64,000 nucleotides of DNA from CAIKMD01 sp036501365 (GCA_036501365.1 DASYAL010000049.1:85373-149372), one strand, 5' to 3'; shown: positions 8,282-17,275, counted from the stretch's first letter. Notes: generated by a model from the sequence alone, not told the origin. Numbers and translations: made by a program.

Positions 8282-8863
8282 TCATCCGACGTCGAGGCAG
8301 GTCAGCATCACCCGCGCCACGTCGCGCAAGCGCGCCCGATCCGGATCGGCCTTGGCGAGCAAGCGAAACCCCTGGAGGCCGGTGAACAGGAACCGCGCCA
8401 GCGCCGTCGCATCGACGCCGGGCTGGATCTCGCCGCGCGCCTGGGCCGCTTCGAGCGCGGCACGGAAATGGTCCTCGTTGCGACGCATCGCCCCGCGGAC
8501 GATCGCCATCGCTTCGTCGTCGCGCGCCAGTTCAGCGGTGCAATTGCCGATGAAGCAGCCGCGATGCTCGGAATCGGCCAGGATCTGGCCGATCAATTCG
8601 TCGAACAGCATCGCAAGCGCGTCCCGGATCGGCCGGTCCGCCAAGATGGCAACGAAGCGGGCAGTGCCCTTGGTCGTGTAGCGCGTGAGCGCCCGCAGCA
8701 GCAGGGCGCGCTTGTCGCCGAACGCGGCATAAAGGCTGGAGCGGCTGAGCGCCATCGCGTCGCACAGATCGTCGAGCGAGGTCGACTCATAGCCTTGCGA
8801 CCAGAAGGTCTGCATCGCCCGCTCGAGGGCCAGGTCGGGATCGAATTCGCGCGGTCGCGGCAT
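8282..8863 (-). CDS. TetR/AcrR-family transcriptional regulator
   Basis: The 193-residue protein has the TetR helix-turn-helix at residues 8-50 (LERAMQTFWSQGYESTSLDDLCDAM, ALSRSSLYAAFGDK). A helical ligand domain with GCFIGNCTAEL follows, typical of the LmrA/YxaF-like branch. It is divergent from a glutathione transferase gene and upstream of another on its own strand. A 12-bp palindrome stands in the 89-bp divergent gap. The simplest reading is a repressor of both transferases and of itself, released by an electrophilic compound. Confidence 0.9.
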   Translation of the reverse strand: MPRPREFDPDLALERAMQTFWSQGYESTSLDDLCDAMALSRSSLYAAFGDKRALLLRALTRYTTKGTARFVAILADRPIRDALAMLFDELIGQILADSEHRGCFIGNCTAELARDDEAMAIVRGAMRRNEDHFRAALEAAQARGEIQPGVDATALARFLFTGLQGFRLLAKADPDRARLRDVARVMLTCLDVG

Positions 8864-8890
8864 CTCGGTCTATACCTCGCCACAATTATG

Positions 8891-8902
8891 GACTATATAG
8901 TC
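8891..8902. promoter_or_regulatory. Palindromic operator candidate, TetR/GST divergent promoter
   Basis: GACTATATAGTC is a perfect 12-bp palindrome in the gap between the tetR-type gene and the divergent glutathione transferase gene, 28 bp upstream of the regulator's start. It lies in the only AT-rich patch of that gap, where promoter elements are expected. Confidence 0.5.
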
Positions 8903-8952
8903 TAAAATCTCTACAGGCGGAGGCGGCGATCACGTCCGACAAAACCAGCGGC

Positions 8953-9681
8953 ATGCTCGAGCTCTATCACGCGGGCCTCACCACCTGCTCGAAGAAATCG
9001 CGGCTCTGCCTCAAGGAAAAGGGACTCGCGTATAAGAGCCATTTCGTGCGGCTCGACCTGTTCGAGCATCACGATCCCGCCTATCTGAAGCTCAATCCGA
9101 ACGGCGTCGTTCCGACCCTCGTCCATGGCGATACGGTAATCATCGAATCCGGCGTCATCAACGAATATATCGACGAGGTCTTCCCCGAACGGCCGCTCCG
9201 CCCGGCCGATCCGGTGGCGCGGGCGCGGATGCGCGTGTTTTGCAAGATGGCCGACGAATACGCGCTGCCGGCGACGCGCGTCCCCACCTGGACCCGCACC
9301 AAAACGGCACAACTCAAGGCGATGGATTCCGCGGAATTCGACCGGGTGGTCGCCGAGACGCCGCTGGTTGACCATCGGCTGAAGCTGCAATCGCTGAAAG
9401 GCTATGGCTTCAGCAAAAAGGAATTCGACGAGGCCTATGGCCGGATGGACTTCGTCTTCGCTCGCTGCGAGGCCGCGCTCACGACCGGCTCCTATCTCGT
9501 CGGCGCGACGTACACCCTCGCCGATATCGCGATCCTGCCCTTCATCTTCGCCTTCCGCGAGGTCCGGCCCGAATTGATGCCGAGCCATCCGCGCACGGCG
9601 CAGTGGCTTGAGCGCCTGATGGCCCGGCCGGCGGTGCAGGAGACCTATCATCCCTCGGCGGAGACGCGGCCGGCCGCTTGA
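8953..9681 (+). CDS. Glutathione S-transferase family protein
   Basis: A 242-residue protein with an N-terminal thioredoxin-like domain (LYHAGLTTCSKKSRLCLKEKG, catalytic Ser/Cys near residues 10-12), the NPNGVVPTLVHGD and ESGVINEYIDE glutathione-binding segments, and a C-terminal helical domain with LADIAILPFIFAF. It shares its layout with the transferase on the opposite strand but is clearly diverged. It is transcribed away from the TetR-type regulator, and its stop lies only 35 bp before the ArgE-type gene, so the two may be co-transcribed. Confidence 0.9.
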   Translation: MLELYHAGLTTCSKKSRLCLKEKGLAYKSHFVRLDLFEHHDPAYLKLNPNGVVPTLVHGDTVIIESGVINEYIDEVFPERPLRPADPVARARMRVFCKMADEYALPATRVPTWTRTKTAQLKAMDSAEFDRVVAETPLVDHRLKLQSLKGYGFSKKEFDEAYGRMDFVFARCEAALTTGSYLVGATYTLADIAILPFIFAFREVRPELMPSHPRTAQWLERLMARPAVQETYHPSAETRPAA

Positions 9682-9716
9682 ACCTGCCCTGGCGCGCTGC
9701 CCTGCCTCGCGCCAGA

Positions 9717-10886
9717 ATGACCCGCATGCCAGGTCAGCGCCTTTCGAGCGTCGAGATGATCGGGCGGCTCGTGGCTTTCGACACCACCAGCCGCGAAAGC
9801 AATCTCGCGCTTATCGACTTCGTGCGCGACTATCTCGACCGCTGGCGGGTGAAGAGCGAGCTCGTCTACGACGAGGGGCGGCGCAAGGCCAATCTCTTCG
9901 CCACCATCGGCCCGTCCGACCAGGGCGGCGTGATGCTCTCGGGCCACAGCGACGTGGTGCCGGTCGACGGCCAGGACTGGGCGAGCGAACCCTTCAAGCT
10001 CGAGCCGCGCGGCGACAAGCTCTACGGCCGCGGCAGCGCCGACATGAAAAGCTTCATCGCCGTGATGCTGGCGAAAGTGCCCGATTTCCTCGCGCGCCAG
10101 CTCGTGGTGCCGGTCCACCTCGCCTTGACCTATGACGAAGAGGTCGGCTGTCTCGGCGTGCGTCCGCTGATCGCCGCGCTCGCGCCGCGCGCGGCGAAGC
10201 CGCGGCTCTGCATCATCGGCGAGCCGACCTTGATGCGGCCGGTGGTCGCGCATAAGGGCAGCCGGCGCCTGCGCTGTCACATCCACGGCCATGAAGCGCA
10301 TTCCTCGCTCACGCATAAAGGCGTCAACGCAATCGAGACCGCCGCCGAGGTGATCGCCCATATCAAAGGCATCGCACGGAGCAAGCGCGCCGATGGCCCG
10401 TTCGATCCGGCTTTCGATCCGCCCTACACGACCTTGCAGACCGGCGTCGTCAACGGCGGCACCGCGGTCAACATCGTGCCGCGCGAATGCCGCTTCGATT
10501 TCGAGATGCGCCATCTGCCGGCCGACGAGCCCGACACGATCGTCGACGAGGTGAAGCGCTTTGCCGCGACCCTCCTGCCCGAGATGCAGGCGGTGAGCGC
10601 CGGTGCCGGCATCGCCTTCGAGGAAACCAACCGGGTGGCAGCGCTCGCCGCCAAGGACGGCGACGAGGTCGTGCAGCTCGCCCTCGCCCTCTCGGGCGCC
10701 AACGGCACCGGCAAGGTCAGCTTCGCGACCGAAGGCGGCTTCTTCCAGGAAGCGGGCATTCCGACGGTGATCTGCGGCCCCGGCTCGATCGAGCAGGCGC
10801 ACAAGGCCGACGAGTTCATCGCTCTCGACCAGGTCAGGCAATGCGAAGATTTTATCGACCGGCTGATCGAGCGGGTCCGGCACTAG
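9717..10886 (+). CDS. argE: M20 peptidase, acetylornithine deacetylase (ArgE) type
   Basis: This zinc-dependent deacetylase removes acetyl from N-acetylornithine or a similar N-acylated amino acid. The M20 motifs are all present: SGHSDVVPVDGQDW with the first metal ligands, GRGSADMKSF with the bridging aspartate, TYDEEVGCLG with the catalytic glutamate pair, and IIGEPT. The dimerisation domain contains HIHGHEAHSSL. Starts are ambiguous (TTG 9678, ATG 9717, ATG 9726); ATG 9717 gives 389 residues, the usual ArgE length. The next gene starts inside its 3' end. Confidence 0.88.
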   Translation: MTRMPGQRLSSVEMIGRLVAFDTTSRESNLALIDFVRDYLDRWRVKSELVYDEGRRKANLFATIGPSDQGGVMLSGHSDVVPVDGQDWASEPFKLEPRGDKLYGRGSADMKSFIAVMLAKVPDFLARQLVVPVHLALTYDEEVGCLGVRPLIAALAPRAAKPRLCIIGEPTLMRPVVAHKGSRRLRCHIHGHEAHSSLTHKGVNAIETAAEVIAHIKGIARSKRADGPFDPAFDPPYTTLQTGVVNGGTAVNIVPRECRFDFEMRHLPADEPDTIVDEVKRFAATLLPEMQAVSAGAGIAFEETNRVAALAAKDGDEVVQLALALSGANGTGKVSFATEGGFFQEAGIPTVICGPGSIEQAHKADEFIALDQVRQCEDFIDRLIERVRH

Positions 10887-11863
10887 ACGCGGCCATCGCC
10901 GGCGGCGCGACGCGGAGTCCGCGCGCGACGCCGGTCGAGCTCGATCCGCCCGATCTGTCGCCCTGGCGCGCCGGCAATACCGGCATCGATTACGTCACCA
11001 GCTTCGCGGCGTCCGCGCCCGGTCCGCATGTGATGCTGTCGGCGCTGGTGCACGGCAACGAGATTTGCGGCGCGATCGCGCTCGATCGGCTTTTGCGCGA
11101 GGGGCTCCGGCCGGCGCGCGGCAGATTGACTTTCGCTTTCGCCAACATAGCTGCCTATCGAAGCTTCAGCCGCCTCGATCCAGCCGCTTCGCGCTATGTC
11201 GATGAGGACATGAACCGCATCTGGGACGCGGGCGCGCTCGACGGCGCGCGCCTGAGCCGCGAGCTCGCGCGGGCGCGGGCGCTGCGGCCGCTCGTCGACA
11301 CGGTCGATTATCTGCTCGACATCCATTCGACCACCAACCTCAACCCGCCGATGATGCTGACCGGGCTGGAGCAGAAGCATCTCGATTTCGCCAAGCGCAT
11401 CGGCTTTCCCGCGCTTCTCGTTCGCGACGGCGGCCATGAAGGCGGCCGCCGGTTGCGCGATTACGGGCGCTTTGCCGATCCGGCCTCGCCGACGATCGCT
11501 CTTCTCGTCGAGAGCGGCCAGCATTGGGCGAAGCCGACCGCCGACACGGCGACCGAGATGACGGGCCGCTTCCTTGCCGCGACCGGCACCCTCACCGAGG
11601 CCGATGCCGCGCCGTTTCGGGCGCTGCCGCGTGAGCCGCAGCGCGTGATCCAGGTCACCGAGCGTGTCACCATCCAGAGCGACGATTTCCGTTTCTTCGA
11701 GGCCTATGAAGGCTTCGAGGTGATTCCGCGCGCCGGCACCGCGATCGCGCGCGACGACGGCCGGGACATCCGCACGCCTTATGACGATTGCGTTCTGGTC
11801 ATGCCGTCGCGGCGCTTCTCGCGCGGCCAGACGGCGGTGCGGCTCGGGCGGTTCGAGGATTAG
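10841..11863 (+). CDS. Succinylglutamate desuccinylase/aspartoacylase (AstE/AspA) family protein
   Basis: A zinc carboxypeptidase-fold amidohydrolase of about 340 residues. The zinc ligands are in VHGNEICG (His and Glu) and LLDIHSTT (His), with the substrate arginine in DMNRIW. ATG 10841 lies 46 bp inside the argE-type gene; the frame is open further upstream, but that part is antisense-like filler without conserved motifs. Overlap with the deacetylase suggests both act on the same N-acylated amino acids. The exact substrate is unknown. Confidence 0.85.
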   Translation: MRRFYRPADRAGPALDAAIAGGATRSPRATPVELDPPDLSPWRAGNTGIDYVTSFAASAPGPHVMLSALVHGNEICGAIALDRLLREGLRPARGRLTFAFANIAAYRSFSRLDPAASRYVDEDMNRIWDAGALDGARLSRELARARALRPLVDTVDYLLDIHSTTNLNPPMMLTGLEQKHLDFAKRIGFPALLVRDGGHEGGRRLRDYGRFADPASPTIALLVESGQHWAKPTADTATEMTGRFLAATGTLTEADAAPFRALPREPQRVIQVTERVTIQSDDFRFFEAYEGFEVIPRAGTAIARDDGRDIRTPYDDCVLVMPSRRFSRGQTAVRLGRFED

Positions 11864-11880
11864 GCAACGAGGAGGGCTTC

Positions 11881-12732
11881 ATGCGCGAGCGACATGCGGC
11901 CAACGCGGCGGGCGACTGGTACGTCGACACCCAATGCATCAACTGCAAGGCGGCGCAGACCGTCGCGCCTGGCCTTATCGTCGAGCGTGAGGGCCAGTCG
12001 GTCTTCGCGCATCAGCCCGCGACCGAGGCGGAGCGCGTGCTCGCTTGGCGGGCGCGGCTGCTCTGCCCCACCGCCTCGGTCCATGCCGAGCGTGCCGCCG
12101 CGCCGGATGAGGCCGTTTTTCCCGAGCCGATGACCGAGCAGGTCTGGCGGCTCGGCTACAACGCGCGCCATTCCTGGGGCGCGCATTCGTTCCTGATCGA
12201 GCGCGCCAGCGGCAACGCCATGATCGACGCGCCACGCTGGACCGAGCATGTCGTCGCGGCGATCGAAGCACGCGGCGGGCTCGCGCTGGTGCTGCTGACG
12301 CATCGCGACGACGTCGCCGATGCCGAGCGCTATGCCAAGCATTTCGGCGCCCGCGTCTTCATCCACGAGGACGACCGCGCCGCCGCGCCCTATGCGAGCG
12401 ACCTTCTGCGCGGCCGCGCGCCGACGCCGCTCGGCGAGGATCTCCTCGCCATACCGGTGCCGGGCCATACCAAGGGCAGCGTCGCCTTCCTCTTCGATGG
12501 GCGCTGCCTCTTCGCCGGCGATTCCCTGTCCTGGGATTTCACCACCGACGATCTGCGCGCCTCGAAACACGTGTGCTGGTATTCCTGGCCGGAGCAGACG
12601 AAATCGCTGCGCGATCTCGCCGCCCATTCCTTCGAATGGGTCTTCGCCGGCCATGGCGGCAGCAAGCACCTGCCGCGCGCCGAGATGCGCACGCGGCTCC
12701 TTGCCCTCACCGAGCGGATGGCGGCGCAGTAG
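11881..12732 (+). CDS. Ferredoxin-like domain plus metallo-beta-lactamase fold protein
   Basis: The 283-residue protein has two parts. Residues 1-68 resemble a one-cluster ferredoxin (DTQCINCKAA with Cys19 and Cys22, later LLCPTASV with Cys62). Residues 90-283 form an MBL fold. The usual HxHxDH metal motif reads THRDDVADAE, losing the second histidine, while PGHTKGSV, FAGDSLSWD and FAGHGG keep the other metal positions. GAGGAG just before ATG 11881 fixes the start. Similar fused proteins occur in bacteria, but I know of no assigned reaction. It probably belongs to the operon starting at 9717. Confidence 0.8.
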   Translation: MRERHAANAAGDWYVDTQCINCKAAQTVAPGLIVEREGQSVFAHQPATEAERVLAWRARLLCPTASVHAERAAAPDEAVFPEPMTEQVWRLGYNARHSWGAHSFLIERASGNAMIDAPRWTEHVVAAIEARGGLALVLLTHRDDVADAERYAKHFGARVFIHEDDRAAAPYASDLLRGRAPTPLGEDLLAIPVPGHTKGSVAFLFDGRCLFAGDSLSWDFTTDDLRASKHVCWYSWPEQTKSLRDLAAHSFEWVFAGHGGSKHLPRAEMRTRLLALTERMAAQ

Positions 12733-12734
12733 CG

Positions 12735-13271
12735 TTATCGCTTCCCGTCGATCAGCACGAAGCACATCCGCGCCGGCTTGCCCGAACGGTTCGCCCAGGC
12801 ATGGCTGGTGCCGCGCTGAATAAGGATATCGCCGGCGCGCAGCACCGTCTCGCCTGTGTCCATGACGGCGGTGATCTCGCCTTCGAGCACGATCGCGTAA
12901 TCGATCGTCGCGGTGCGATGCATCCCGGGATGCTTGTCGTCGATGCGATGCTCGGCATCGGGATAGAGGGCGCCGAAGGTCGCGGCGAGCTGGCGGCGGC
13001 GCTCGGCGGGATCGGTCGCTTCGGGCGGATAATCGATGACGCGCAGCACCGTGCCGTGGTCCGGCGGCAGCACGCCTTGATGCGCGGCGGTTTGATCCGC
13101 CGCGCCGATCGATGCGGGTGTATCGCGCGTCACCCAGATGTTGCTGACATCGTAGCCCGGCCGCTCCGGCACGCTCAGCGCCGGAACGCGCGCATCCGCG
13201 ACGATGCGCGAGCGCCCGCCCGCATCTTCCTCGGTCACGACGCGGCGCACCCCGCGCGATTGGTCTGCCAT
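12735..13271 (-). CDS. Cupin-domain protein
   Basis: A 178-residue single-domain cupin. The barrel motifs are GMHRTATIDYAIVLEGE (motif 1, one histidine and a later glutamate) and GDILIQRGTSHAWANRS (motif 2, metal histidine). Such proteins bind a metal ion and act as dioxygenases, isomerases or regulators of small-molecule pathways. ATG 13271 has a GAGGG ribosome binding site at good spacing and is preferred over ATG 13304. It ends 3 bp from the stop of the convergent MBL gene. The substrate is unknown. Confidence 0.82.
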   Translation of the reverse strand: MADQSRGVRRVVTEEDAGGRSRIVADARVPALSVPERPGYDVSNIWVTRDTPASIGAADQTAAHQGVLPPDHGTVLRVIDYPPEATDPAERRRQLAATFGALYPDAEHRIDDKHPGMHRTATIDYAIVLEGEITAVMDTGETVLRAGDILIQRGTSHAWANRSGKPARMCFVLIDGKR

Positions 13272-13402
13272 GATGCCCTCGTTTCGCTTTCGTCTCTCCA
13301 GCATGCCGAGTTTGCCAAGGCGGCGCCATCTCGCTTCCTTTCCCCTTGATCAGCCGTCTCGTTTCCTGCTTTGCTGTGGCCCACAAAACCCAGGGGAACG
13401 CC

Positions 13403-14032
13403 ATGACGCTCAGCTCTCGTATTCTGCCACTCGCCTTGATCGCCGCGACACTCGCGCTCGCCGTGCCGGTGCGCGCCGCCGACGTCATCGACAATTGGTC
13501 GCAAGTCCAGGCGCCGGCTGCGCCGAAGCTCGAAGACGTCACGATCGATCCGAAGACGACCGCGCTGCTGATGCTCGATTTCCTGAAGCAGAATTGTGCG
13601 CCCAACCCGGCCTGCACGGCGACTTTGCCGGCCGTGAAGACCCTACTCGACCAGGCGCGCGCCAAGAAGATGCTGGTCGTTTACACGATGTTTCAGCCCG
13701 CCAAGCCCGCCGATATCCTGCCGCAGGTTGCGCCCATGGGCAAAGAGCCGATGGTCACGGCCTTCCTCGACAAATTCATCAAAACGAATTTGGACCAGGT
13801 GCTCAAGCAACATCACATCAAGACCGTGATCGTCGTCGGCAGCGCGACCAACGGCGCGGTGCTGTTCACCGCGGAATCGTCGTTCTTCCACGGATATGAC
13901 GTCGTCGTGCCGGTCGACGGCACCAGCGCGCGGGGTGCTTACGCCGATCAATCCGCCATCTACACGCTCGCGGCCGCGCCGGTGATGGGCGGCAAGATCC
14001 ACCTGACGCGCTCGACAATGCTGAAGTGGTAA
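13403..14032 (+). CDS. Secreted isochorismatase-like protein lacking the catalytic cysteine
   Basis: A 209-residue protein with a signal peptide (residues 1-25, ending VRAA) and an isochorismatase/cysteine-hydrolase fold. The catalytic aspartate is kept (LLMLDF, Asp59) and lysines at 124 and 127 are candidates for the second residue. The loop that carries the nucleophilic cysteine in active hydrolases (ATNxC) reads ATNGAV, with Ala152 in that place. Isochorismatase itself also lacks this cysteine, so activity is not excluded. Cysteines at 65 and 71 could form a disulfide in the periplasm. CAGGGGA precedes ATG 13403. Confidence 0.85.
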   Translation: MTLSSRILPLALIAATLALAVPVRAADVIDNWSQVQAPAAPKLEDVTIDPKTTALLMLDFLKQNCAPNPACTATLPAVKTLLDQARAKKMLVVYTMFQPAKPADILPQVAPMGKEPMVTAFLDKFIKTNLDQVLKQHHIKTVIVVGSATNGAVLFTAESSFFHGYDVVVPVDGTSARGAYADQSAIYTLAAAPVMGGKIHLTRSTMLKW

Positions 14033-14144
14033 GCGCGACGCTTCCCGTCTGAACGGCAGGGGCGCGTTTCCAACCGGAACGCGCCCCTCGCGTCAGAAGA
14101 CCATCCTCTTACGATGCCGGCAACGACGAGAACAAGGGGAGGCA

Positions 14145-15233
14145 ATGATGCGCGGATTCATCATCGGCGGCATGGCCGCGCTCGTCTTCGCGCTAGTCTC
14201 TGCCACGGCCGGCGCGCAAAGCGTCGCGATCAATCCCGCTCTCGCCAAGATCATCGCCGGCGCCAAGGCCGAGGGAAAGCTGCTGATCCGCTCGACGCCG
14301 GCCTCGACCCTCGCCGGGCCGGAAGCGCAAGCCGCGGCGCAGCGCGGCATCAAGGCGATGTTCGGCGTCGACATTCCGATCGAATGGAGCCCCGGCGCCG
14401 CCTATGGCCCGCTCGCGGCGCAGCTTTTCCAGGAGATGCAGGCCGGCACGCCCGCCAGCACCGACGTGCTGGCGCTGACGCCGGCGCAGGTCGTGCCTTA
14501 TCTCGACAAGGGGCTTTTCCGCGCGATCGATTGGCAAGCGGCGCTCCCGTCGCTGCCAGCTGAATTGGTAGAAGCCAGCGGCAAGGCGCTGCGCGTCAAC
14601 CTCTCGCTGCCGAACATCCTCTACAATCCGAAGGCCGCGCCTTGGGCCGCCTCGATCGAAAACTCGGCCGATCTTCTCAAGCCGGAATTGAAGGGCAAGT
14701 TCGTGACGACGCCCTTCCTTGGCGGCTTCGACGCGCTCTTGGCCGACGATGCCTGGGGCGTCGCCAAGACCACCGCCTATATCAAGCAATTCGCCGGCCA
14801 GATCGCCGGCTTTGCAAGCTGCGGCAGCGTCGACCGCATCGCCTCGGGCGAGCTCGCGGCGCTGGTCCTCGATTGCGGCGGCGGCTGGCCGAACAATATC
14901 CGCTATCGCGGCACCAATCTGGTCGCGACCAAGATCGTTAGCGACATCGCCGAGCTGCGCTATTCCTACATCACCATCCCGACCCATGCGGCGCATCCCG
15001 ACGCCGCGATTCTTTATTCGCTCTATCTCACCTCGCCCGACGGGCAGCAGGAGGTGATGGCCGATTACAACGGCCTCGATCTCGGGCTTTATGCTGAATC
15101 TTACGCGAAGAAGCTGGTCGACAGCGAGCGCGCCAAGGGCGTCAAGTTCATCGACGTCACCGTCGATTGGTGGAAGACGCATCCCCAGATCGACCATGAG
15201 CTGATCGAGCTGATCAAGCTTGTGCAGCACTAA
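14145..15233 (+). CDS. Extracellular solute-binding protein, iron/polyamine-type fold
   Basis: A 362-residue protein with a signal peptide (residues 1-24, ATAGAQS) and a type-II binding-protein fold. The features IIAGAKAEGKLLIRSTP near the N-terminus, NILYNPKAAP and DLLKPELKGKF in the middle, and AILYSLYLTSPDGQQ in the C-terminal lobe are the pattern of ferric-iron or polyamine binding proteins (family 1/8). AGGGGAGG precedes the ATGATG start. No permease or ATPase gene adjoins it, unlike most relatives, and the ligand cannot be predicted. Confidence 0.86.
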   Translation: MMRGFIIGGMAALVFALVSATAGAQSVAINPALAKIIAGAKAEGKLLIRSTPASTLAGPEAQAAAQRGIKAMFGVDIPIEWSPGAAYGPLAAQLFQEMQAGTPASTDVLALTPAQVVPYLDKGLFRAIDWQAALPSLPAELVEASGKALRVNLSLPNILYNPKAAPWAASIENSADLLKPELKGKFVTTPFLGGFDALLADDAWGVAKTTAYIKQFAGQIAGFASCGSVDRIASGELAALVLDCGGGWPNNIRYRGTNLVATKIVSDIAELRYSYITIPTHAAHPDAAILYSLYLTSPDGQQEVMADYNGLDLGLYAESYAKKLVDSERAKGVKFIDVTVDWWKTHPQIDHELIELIKLVQH

Positions 15234-15388
15234 ATAGGTTGCAGTATCGGCCCTTCGTTTTTCGGCGACCGCTTCCCCGTCGCAACAGCTCGGGTCAGCC
15301 TCCACTCAGGATGAGGCATATCGCATCAGGCATCAGCTGGTGGATCCCGCGCACCCACGAATGCAACCCCCGCGCTGTCAAGTCTATC

Positions 15389-16402
15389 CTACTTCACGAA
15401 CTGGTTGTCGATGATCGAGGCATATTCCGGCAGCATGTCTTCCTTCTTGAGAAACCCCGCAGCGACATTGAGCCGGTCGCCATTCTCGAGTTCTTGCGGC
15501 GTGGTGATCGGCTTCGGCGGTTGGATCGCCCGCAGCGCGTCGTAAGCCGCGTCCAGGACCTTGTCGTCGTAAGCGCTGAAATGCTTCTTCATGATCACCA
15601 GCGTCTCAGCGCGGTGATCGCGGACGAAAGCCAGCGCGGCAATAATACCGTGGATGAATTTGGTACAGATCGAGCGGTGCGCGGGACAGAAATCGGCGCG
15701 CGCCAGCACCAGCCCCGATGAAACCGGCGAATACTCTTTGGGCTCGCCCTTCGTGGTATCCGAGACCAGCACGCCCGTGCCGGCGACGACGGCGATTTGG
15801 GTGAAAGGCGGGCCCGAGACGAACCCGTCGACGGCTTTGCGGTCGAACGCCGCGATCTGCGCATCCGGACTCATCGGCGCGGTCGTGATACTGCCGAGCG
15901 GCACGCCTGCCTCCTGCGCCACGACTTTCAGCACCACATCGGGAATGGCTCCGGCGCCGCCGATCGCAAAGCTGTGCCCTTCGAGGATCTTGCCGCGCAC
16001 CTTGAGCGGTGCGCGTGGGTCGAAATGAGCTGTCTCCGCGATCTCCTTGCGGATGACGATGTCCTCGCCCGATTCTCGCGACTGCGTCGCCAGCGCGACG
16101 AGATGCTGGCCACGCGCCGTGGCGCGGGTAATCGTCGCCGCCGACGCATAAGCGAAATCGATCGAGCCGGCGATCACTGCATTGGTAGAGCCGACCCCCT
16201 GAATCTGCTGCACGGTAACATCGAGGCCTTCCTTCTTCCAAAGCCCCTCGTCATCGGCAACAAAACGGCTCAAGAAGCCGAGATTGATCGCGGGAAGCGC
16301 GAGCGTCGCGTGTTCCATCGCGCCGGTTTCTGCGGCTTGGGCCGTGCCCGCGATAAACGCGAACAGCGCGATCGCAATCGTTTTCGTCGGAATTTCCATC
16401 AT
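15389..16402 (-). CDS. NMT1/SsuA-type ABC transporter substrate-binding protein
   Basis: A 337-residue periplasmic protein with a signal peptide ending AQAAE (residue 24). The core shows INLGFLSRFVADDEGLWKKEGLDV, then NAVIAGSIDFAYASAAT and IGGAGAIPDVVLKVVAQEAGV, the standard NMT1 layout for taurine, sulfonate, pyrimidine-precursor or aromatic acid uptake. It is separated from its left neighbour by 155 bp that hold only a weak resemblance to the family A repeat (15290-15370). No transporter partners are adjacent. Confidence 0.88.
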   Translation of the reverse strand: MMEIPTKTIAIALFAFIAGTAQAAETGAMEHATLALPAINLGFLSRFVADDEGLWKKEGLDVTVQQIQGVGSTNAVIAGSIDFAYASAATITRATARGQHLVALATQSRESGEDIVIRKEIAETAHFDPRAPLKVRGKILEGHSFAIGGAGAIPDVVLKVVAQEAGVPLGSITTAPMSPDAQIAAFDRKAVDGFVSGPPFTQIAVVAGTGVLVSDTTKGEPKEYSPVSSGLVLARADFCPAHRSICTKFIHGIIAALAFVRDHRAETLVIMKKHFSAYDDKVLDAAYDALRAIQPPKPITTPQELENGDRLNVAAGFLKKEDMLPEYASIIDNQFVK

Positions 16403-16480
16403 CTACTCCCTCTCTCTCGTCGCTTCGATGCTGGCGCGTTCATCGCGCCGGCAGTGGGATCGCGTAGCGCCGTTGCTTGG

Positions 16481-17275
16481 TCAGCCTGGTTTCGGAGGTT
16501 CTCCCAAGCCCCAACGCGCGAGCCGGCGCTCCGCCGCTTGCGACGCGTCGTCGCTCTCCTCGCCGAGCCGCACTGCGACATGGCCGTTCTTCTGCGCGAA
16601 GCCGAGATAGCGATAGCCGAGGCCGGTATCGCGGATGAATTCCTGGAAGGCGCGCCATTCGTGGCGCTGCCAGTTCGGATAGTTGAAATACTCGTCGAAG
16701 ACGAGCACCGCGCCGGGCCTTAAGCGCGGCCCGAGAGTCTTTAGCACGGTGACGGTCGACGAATAGATGTCGCAATCGACGTGGAGGAAGGCGACCGCGT
16801 CGCTGGGCCTTGCCGCAAGGTAGGCCGGCAAGGTCTGCTCGAACCAGCCCTTATGCAGCGCGACATTGCCGGGCACTTCGGGCAGCGCGCCGCCGCGGCC
16901 GAACTTGCCTTTGCGCTCGAACGTGCCCGCCCAATTCTCGGGCAGGCCCTCGAAACTGTCGAAGCCATCGAAACGCCGCGCGCCCATCGCGCCGGCGAGG
17001 TGGCGCAAGCTCGCGCCATCGGCGACGCCGCATTCGATCATCAGCCCCTCGGCGGGCGCCTCGCCCGCGGCATAGCGCAGCAAGGCCCAGCGATCCTCGA
17101 AGATCGAGGCATCGCCCATCTCGGCGGTGATGTAATCGACGCTTTGCTGCCGCGCACGCAGTTGCAACTCGGTGATGAGATAACGGCCGTGATATTTGAG
17201 GAACAAGCGGCGGTAGAGCCGCTCGGACAGCGGCAGCGGCCGCGGGTCGCCGCGCTTGCGGCCGAAGAGACTCAC
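16481..17275 (-). CDS. TylF/MycF-type SAM-dependent methyltransferase
   Basis: The 264-residue protein has the TylF/MycF layout: SVDYITAEM, the SAM-binding loop LMIECGVADGASL, GFDSFEGLPENW, the acidic LHVDCDIYSST that chelates the metal, and VLVFDEYFNY. Family members O-methylate sugars or act on other glycans. It starts with GTG 17275, sharing the four bases GTGA with the stop of the glycosyltransferase gene. That translational coupling supports a joint role in modifying a surface glycan such as LPS or capsule. Confidence 0.86.
   Translation of the reverse strand: MSLFGRKRGDPRPLPLSERLYRRLFLKYHGRYLITELQLRARQQSVDYITAEMGDASIFEDRWALLRYAAGEAPAEGLMIECGVADGASLRHLAGAMGARRFDGFDSFEGLPENWAGTFERKGKFGRGGALPEVPGNVALHKGWFEQTLPAYLAARPSDAVAFLHVDCDIYSSTVTVLKTLGPRLRPGAVLVFDEYFNYPNWQRHEWRAFQEFIRDTGLGYRYLGFAQKNGHVAVRLGEESDDASQAAERRLARWGLGEPPKPG

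Noticed and set aside
15234..15388. Possible fifth family A repeat between two binding-protein genes
   Set aside because: Only CTCAGGATGAGG and a distant TGCAAC match; the paired inner arm is missing, so it is at most a remnant.
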